From Pseudomonas sp. NFACC02 (GTDB lineage: Bacteria; Pseudomonadota; Gammaproteobacteria; Pseudomonadales; Pseudomonadaceae), in NCBI RefSeq assembly GCF_900110765.1, contig NZ_FOEO01000001.1, positions 124,001 to 188,000 on the forward strand: DNA of 64,000 nt, read 5' to 3'. The notes beneath the pieces are model-generated. The model saw only the letters and a list, made by a program, of their open reading frames with translations. It did no database searches and was not told where the DNA came from. Each line of letters starts with the position of its first letter. Position 1 is the stretch's first letter. Made by a program: the position numbers and the translations under genes. Shown here piece by piece: positions 63,253 to 64,000 of this stretch.

Positions 63253-63276
63253 CCTGAAACCGGTTTCAGGTATAAC
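63253..63276 (+). promoter_or_regulatory. PtxS-type operator and -10 element
   Basis: CCTGAAACC-GGTTTCAGG (63253-63270) is a perfect 18-bp palindrome containing the 14-bp TGAAACCGGTTTCA known as the binding site of PtxS, the LacI-type 2-ketogluconate regulator of Pseudomonas. A TATAAC -10 hexamer follows at 63271-63276, so binding should block transcription of the MFS gene. Confidence 0.75.
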
Positions 63277-63317
63277 AGCAAGCTCGTCTTCCTCTCATCC
63301 TCACGTCAGTTTTTCAA

Positions 63318-64000
63318 ATGAATACCACCCCCGATACCCCTGCTGAATTTCATATGGGCTGGCTGTTGTTCGCGCTGGCCATGGGCGCGTTCGCGATCGG
63401 AACGACCGAGTTCGCCTCCATGACACTGCTGCCGTTCATTGCAAGCGACTTCCAGACCACCCAGCCGCTGACCGGGCACGCCATCAGCGCCTACGCACTG
63501 GGTGTGGTCGTCGGCTCTCCGGTGATTATGGTGCTGGGCGTCAGGCTCCCGCGCCGGGCATTACTGGTGGGGCTCGCGGCGTTCATCGGCATCGCCAACG
63601 CCCTGAGCGCGATTGCACCGAGCCTGCCCTGGCTGGTGTTCTTCCGATTTCTCAGCGGATTCCCTCATGGCGCCTACTTTGGTGTCGCCATGCTCCTCGC
63701 CGCGTCGCTGGTCCCTAAAACCCAGCGGGCGCAGGCGGTATCGCGCGTATTCCTGGGGCTGACCATCGCCACCATCATCGGCGTGCCGTTCGCCACCTGG
63801 ATCGGCCAGACCGTCGGTTGGCGTTGGGGCTTGGCCATCGTTGCGGTGCTCGCGGTGATCACCGCCGTGCTGATTCGCAGCCTGGCGCCCGCCTCTCCCG
63901 CGCAAGCCGATGCCAGCCCGCTGCGCGAGCTCAATGCGCTTCGTTCACGGCAGGTGTGGCTGACGTTGGGCATCGCCGGCATCGGTTTCGGAGGTGTGTT
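63318..64000 (+). CDS. MFS transporter, AraJ/sugar efflux type (3' end beyond window)
   Basis: The first ~227 codons of a 12-segment MFS carrier of the DHA1 sugar-efflux branch are present: GWLLFALAMGAFAIGTTEFA, an AraJ/YdhP-like start; GHAISAYALGVVVGSPVIMV; RFLSGFPHGAYFGVAMLLAA, the conserved GxPHGxYFG motif; TIIGVPFATWIGQTVGWRW. The reading frame runs off the right edge, so the C-terminal half is unseen. The start at 63318 (MNTTPDTPAEF) is preferred, though no strong ribosome-binding site is visible. The PtxS-type operator upstream suggests control by ketogluconate. Substrate and direction are unproven. Confidence 0.88.
   Translation, partial: MNTTPDTPAEFHMGWLLFALAMGAFAIGTTEFASMTLLPFIASDFQTTQPLTGHAISAYALGVVVGSPVIMVLGVRLPRRALLVGLAAFIGIANALSAIAPSLPWLVFFRFLSGFPHGAYFGVAMLLAASLVPKTQRAQAVSRVFLGLTIATIIGVPFATWIGQTVGWRWGLAIVAVLAVITAVLIRSLAPASPAQADASPLRELNALRSRQVWLTLGIAGIGFGGV

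Overview
The window is a stretch of a Pseudomonas chromosome. The evidence is the uvrC-gacA pair with a TTG-started gacA, the hbcR/permease/bdhA 3-hydroxybutyrate locus, a PilU-type ATPase, mltA, and many Pseudomonas-type REP/BIME repeats. An AvrE/DspE-type type III effector with its chaperone, behind a canonical HrpL (hrp-box) promoter, points to a plant-associated strain in or near the P. syringae / P. viridiflava / P. cichorii group. Species cannot be fixed from the sequence alone. No tRNA, rRNA, CRISPR array, insertion sequence or transposase was recognised.

Layout. 1-2.2 kb: uvrC (cut by the window edge) and gacA. 2.3-3.8 kb: a phage-like divergent regulator pair, a GNAT acetyltransferase and the remnant of a carbon-nitrogen hydrolase. 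3.9-5.6 kb: a DAHP synthase gene preceded by an aromatic-rich leader peptide, a strong terminator and a second aromatic-rich upstream ORF, which looks like an attenuation system. 5.9-7.2 kb: a P. fragi-type lipase and a parvulin. 7.5-13.0 kb: a Yej-type peptide ABC transporter operon. 13.0-17.0 kb: hbcR, a permease and bdhA, with a sigma-54 promoter and paired GTCTC-N6-GAGAC sites. 17.2-18.8 kb: a PilU-like ATPase and a second parvulin. 18.9-25.5 kb: a minus-strand catabolic cluster with a polar amino-acid-type ABC transporter, RidA, an IclR regulator, a PLP amino acid deaminase and a 2-keto-3-deoxygluconate-type kinase. Together these suggest catabolism of an amino acid or amino-sugar acid such as D-glucosaminate. 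25.9-37.7 kb: mixed genes (Nudix, ABC-F YbiT, MFS carriers, EEP hydrolase, LysR, CAP-domain protein, SleB and L,D-transpeptidase cell-wall enzymes, DUF305). 37.7-39.2 kb: a secreted beta-propeller protein. 39.3-48.4 kb: a polyol uptake and catabolism cluster (ABC ATPase, polyol dehydrogenase, binding protein, two permeases, SorC regulator, L-xylulose-reductase-like SDR, FGGY kinase). 48.5-54 kb: repeats, thioesterase, sodC, dienelactone hydrolase, an orphan CrtZ-like hydroxylase, ppnN and GNAT. 54-59.3 kb: the avrE-type effector and its CesT-type chaperone. 59.5-64 kb: a CBS-pair protein, six starts of a tandem ~157-bp repeat, a lipoprotein, mltA, and an MFS carrier preceded by an exact PtxS-type operator.

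How parts fit together. The AvrE effector and chaperone form a two-gene HrpL-regulon unit with no hrp/hrc gene in the window, so their secretion apparatus must be encoded elsewhere. It sits between housekeeping genes, flanked on both sides by repeats. Several catabolic units carry local regulators with visible operator candidates. Both ABC operons with separate binding-protein genes have a hairpin between the binding-protein and first permease genes.
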